NCBI GenBank assembly: GCA_030598905.1
Contig: JAUVPA010000093.1
Location: forward strand, 1 to 6,931
Direction of reading: 5' to 3'
Length of the DNA: 6,931 nucleotides
Source of the DNA: Acidimicrobiia bacterium
GTDB lineage: Bacteria; Actinomycetota; Acidimicrobiia; Spongiisociales; UBA5794
A program made the translations under genes and the position numbers. How positions within the stretch are numbered: position 1 is the first letter of the stretch; each line of letters begins with the position of its first letter. The notes under the pieces are model-generated. The model was not told the DNA's origin, did no database searches, and saw only the letters and a program-made list of their open reading frames with translations. Positions 5,936 to 6,931 of this stretch are shown one piece after another.

Positions 5936-6220
5936 GTGGCACGGCAGACAGGCGCCCGGACTCGAGCGTTGGTCATCATCTCCACGATTGCGGTGCTCCT
6001 CGTCCTCCTCCTCGCTTCCGCCGTCCAGGCGACCGGCAAGTCGCAGCCAACGACAGCGATCTACACGGTGCGTAGCGGAGACACGTTGTGGGAGATCGCA
6101 ACAAACCGTGGAAGCGATGGCGGCGACGTGCGGGGGACCATCGACGCGATCCGAAGGATCAACGATCTCGACGGAGCCACGATCCACCCCGGTCAGGTGC
6201 TCGACATCCCCGTCGGCTAG
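5936..6220 (+). CDS. Small membrane-anchored LysM protein, likely SOS cell-division inhibitor (YneA/ChiZ type)
   Basis: The 94-residue protein has a short basic N-terminus (MARQTGARTR), one hydrophobic segment at about 11-31, and a single C-terminal LysM domain (about 43-92) with YTVRSGDTLWEIA and IHPGQVLDIPVG. LysM binds peptidoglycan glycan chains. With an uncleaved anchor the domain would face the cell wall. This architecture, next to and divergent from lexA, matches YneA of Bacillus, and its position resembles ChiZ (Rv2719c) beside lexA in Mycobacterium; both restrain division after DNA damage. Upstream LexA operators support SOS induction. The link is from context and architecture, since LysM is too common to prove function. 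GTG 5936 follows a strong AGGAGGAGGT binding site (5921-5930). nrdR starts 75 bases downstream. Confidence 0.88.
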   Translation: MARQTGARTRALVIISTIAVLLVLLLASAVQATGKSQPTTAIYTVRSGDTLWEIATNRGSDGGDVRGTIDAIRRINDLDGATIHPGQVLDIPVG

Positions 6221-6243
6221 TCGTTTCCACGGCGCAGCGCTCT

Positions 6244-6279
6244 CGGTGCGCCGCCAATGCCCTCCCCAACGGCGCATCG
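6244..6279 (+). terminator. Hairpin between the LysM gene and nrdR
   Basis: Bases 6244-6253 pair with 6270-6279 (10 pairs, one G-U, around a 16-base loop; core TGCGCCG/CGGCGCA). It starts 23 bases after the LysM stop and ends just before the likely nrdR -10. No T-tract follows. It could be a weak terminator separating the two genes or a processing site; the large loop makes it less convincing than the hairpin at 87-106. Confidence 0.3.
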
Positions 6280-6281
6280 GG

Positions 6282-6287
6282 TACGCT
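6282..6287 (+). promoter_or_regulatory. Possible -10 element for a leaderless nrdR transcript
   Basis: TACGCT fits the actinobacterial -10 pattern TANNNT, and its last T is eight bases before the nrdR ATG, so transcription would begin at or next to the start codon. nrdR has no visible ribosome binding site, as expected for a leaderless mRNA. There is no clear -35, and a six-base pattern of this kind often arises by chance. Confidence 0.35.
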
Positions 6288-6295
6288 CCGCCGCC

Positions 6296-6745
6296 ATGCA
6301 CTGTCCGTTCTGCATGTCCGGCGAAACACGCGTCATCGACAGCCGTCCTGCCGAGAAGGGTCGGGCCGTACGGCGCCGACGGTCGTGCCAAACGTGCGGA
6401 CAACGTTTCACGACCTTCGAACGGCCCGACTTCGCGGTGATGGTTGTGAAGAGAGACGGGTCGAGACAACCGTTCGACGTTGGCAAGGTGCGGAGAGGTC
6501 TCGACAGCGCGCTGGCAGATCGCCCGGTGCCGCCTGACGCGATCGAGCAACTCGTGGCCGATATCGAGAGGTCGGTATACGCGATGGCACCCGAGGTGGT
6601 GAGCGACGAGATTGGTCGCCAGGTACTCGACGGATTACGCGATCTCGACGAGGTGGCGTATCTCCGCTTTGCTTCTGTCTACAAAGAGTTCCAGGGAGCC
6701 AGCGACTTCGAGAGAGAGGTCGCTGCCATGGAGAGCAAGAACTGA
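6296..6745 (+). CDS. nrdR: Transcriptional repressor NrdR of ribonucleotide reductase genes
   Basis: NrdR senses ATP/dATP and represses ribonucleotide reductase operons. The 149-residue protein has the standard layout and length. Residues 1-40 form a zinc ribbon with C3, C6, C31 and C34 (MHCPFC and CQTCGQRF), including TRVIDSRP and a basic RAVRRRRS stretch. Residues about 46-136 form an ATP-cone with VVKRDGSRQPFDVGKVRRGL and VAYLRFASVYKEF. The ATG at 6296 is chosen because NrdR proteins start right at the first zinc cysteine pair. The frame is open to an ATG at 6257, which would add 13 unrelated residues. No ribosome binding site precedes 6296. It may be read from the LysM promoter, its own promoter, or both. 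No NrdR-box pair was noticed in the window. Confidence 0.97.
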   Translation: MHCPFCMSGETRVIDSRPAEKGRAVRRRRSCQTCGQRFTTFERPDFAVMVVKRDGSRQPFDVGKVRRGLDSALADRPVPPDAIEQLVADIERSVYAMAPEVVSDEIGRQVLDGLRDLDEVAYLRFASVYKEFQGASDFEREVAAMESKN

Positions 6746-6761
6746 TCCGGCGGCCACAATC

Positions 6762-6931
6762 TCAAAAGGGCATGGCTCCGATGACTGCCTCGATGGCGGC
6801 GGCGAGTTCGATGACCTGATCGTCGACTTCCGCGCGGAGTACGAGTAAGGCCTGCGCGAACCGGATGTCGATGTCGGTCTGCATCTGAGTCAATTCCCCG
6901 AGAAGCGTCGTCGTCTGCGCGTCGTCACCCA
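6762..6931 (-). CDS. 3' part of an unrecognised minus-strand gene (runs off the window)
   Basis: On the complementary strand a frame is open from the window edge to TGA (complement of 6762-6764), giving 55 residues that end in VIGAMPF. Codons mostly end in G or C, like the real genes here. The product looks helical and moderately acidic, with stretches such as LLGELTQMQTDIDIRFAQAL and AEVDDQVIELAAAIEAV. No motif identifies a family. It would be convergent with nrdR across 16 bases, leaving almost no room for a separate terminator. The competing plus-strand frame here (to 6848) starts inside nrdR and looks like a shadow. A small coiled-coil or helical protein is possible, but no function can be given. 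Confidence 0.5.
   Translation of the reverse strand, partial: GDDAQTTTLLGELTQMQTDIDIRFAQALLVLRAEVDDQVIELAAAIEAVIGAMPF

Noticed and set aside
5719..6075. 118-codon plus-strand frame across the lexA/LysM leader
   Set aside because: The codon use is poor, the product is rich in Arg, Pro and Gly with no motif, and it overlaps the LysM gene in another frame. The LysM gene has the strong ribosome binding site.
5747..6550. 267-codon minus-strand open frame opposite the LysM gene and nrdR
   Set aside because: It is antisense to two recognisable genes and has no recognisable domain of its own.

Overview
The window is GC-rich, densely coded chromosomal DNA. It looks like a high-GC Gram-positive (actinobacterial) genome; Acidimicrobiia or a relative is my best guess, from memory of gene order only. 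Three things point there: the cluster miaB-miaA-dapF followed by lexA, a LysM gene and nrdR; LexA operators of the Gram-positive form CGAAC-N4-GTTCG; and the short leader-poor spacing with GTG and possibly CTG starts. The presence of RNase Y (rny) directly upstream of miaB argues against mycobacteria and Streptomyces.

Layout. Bases 1-82 are the acidic C-terminal tail of an upstream protein, possibly RecA. A gene-free leader of about 260 bases with three clear hairpins follows. Then comes a plus-strand run of housekeeping genes: rny (342-1865), miaB (1878-3266), miaA (about 3263-4184, broken by a +1 frameshift near 3754-3787) and dapF (4172-4924). Gaps are 12 bases or less, or the genes overlap, so this reads as one operon. 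lexA (4934-5578) lies on the minus strand, convergent with dapF across 9 bases. The 357-base lexA/LysM intergenic region holds three LexA operators, a good plus-strand promoter with an operator filling its spacer, an 11-bp tandem repeat and a long structured leader. It leads into a small membrane-anchored LysM protein (5936-6220) and nrdR (6296-6745). The window ends in the 3' part of an unrecognised minus-strand gene (6762-6931).

How the genes work together. MiaA and MiaB act in sequence on tRNA A37 (i6A, then ms2i6A). RNase Y starts mRNA decay at the membrane. DapF makes meso-diaminopimelate for lysine and peptidoglycan. The right half is a DNA-damage module: LexA represses itself and, by the operator layout, the divergent LysM gene. 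That gene has the position and architecture of the SOS cell-division inhibitors YneA (Bacillus) and ChiZ (Mycobacterium). NrdR, the repressor of ribonucleotide reductase, lies just downstream and may be partly under the same control.

The points most worth a second look are the miaA frameshift, the Cys-to-Ser change at a catalytic position of DapF, the three-operator lexA/LysM control region, the possible CTG start of miaA, and a possible leaderless nrdR transcript. No mobile element, CRISPR array, tRNA or rRNA was seen.
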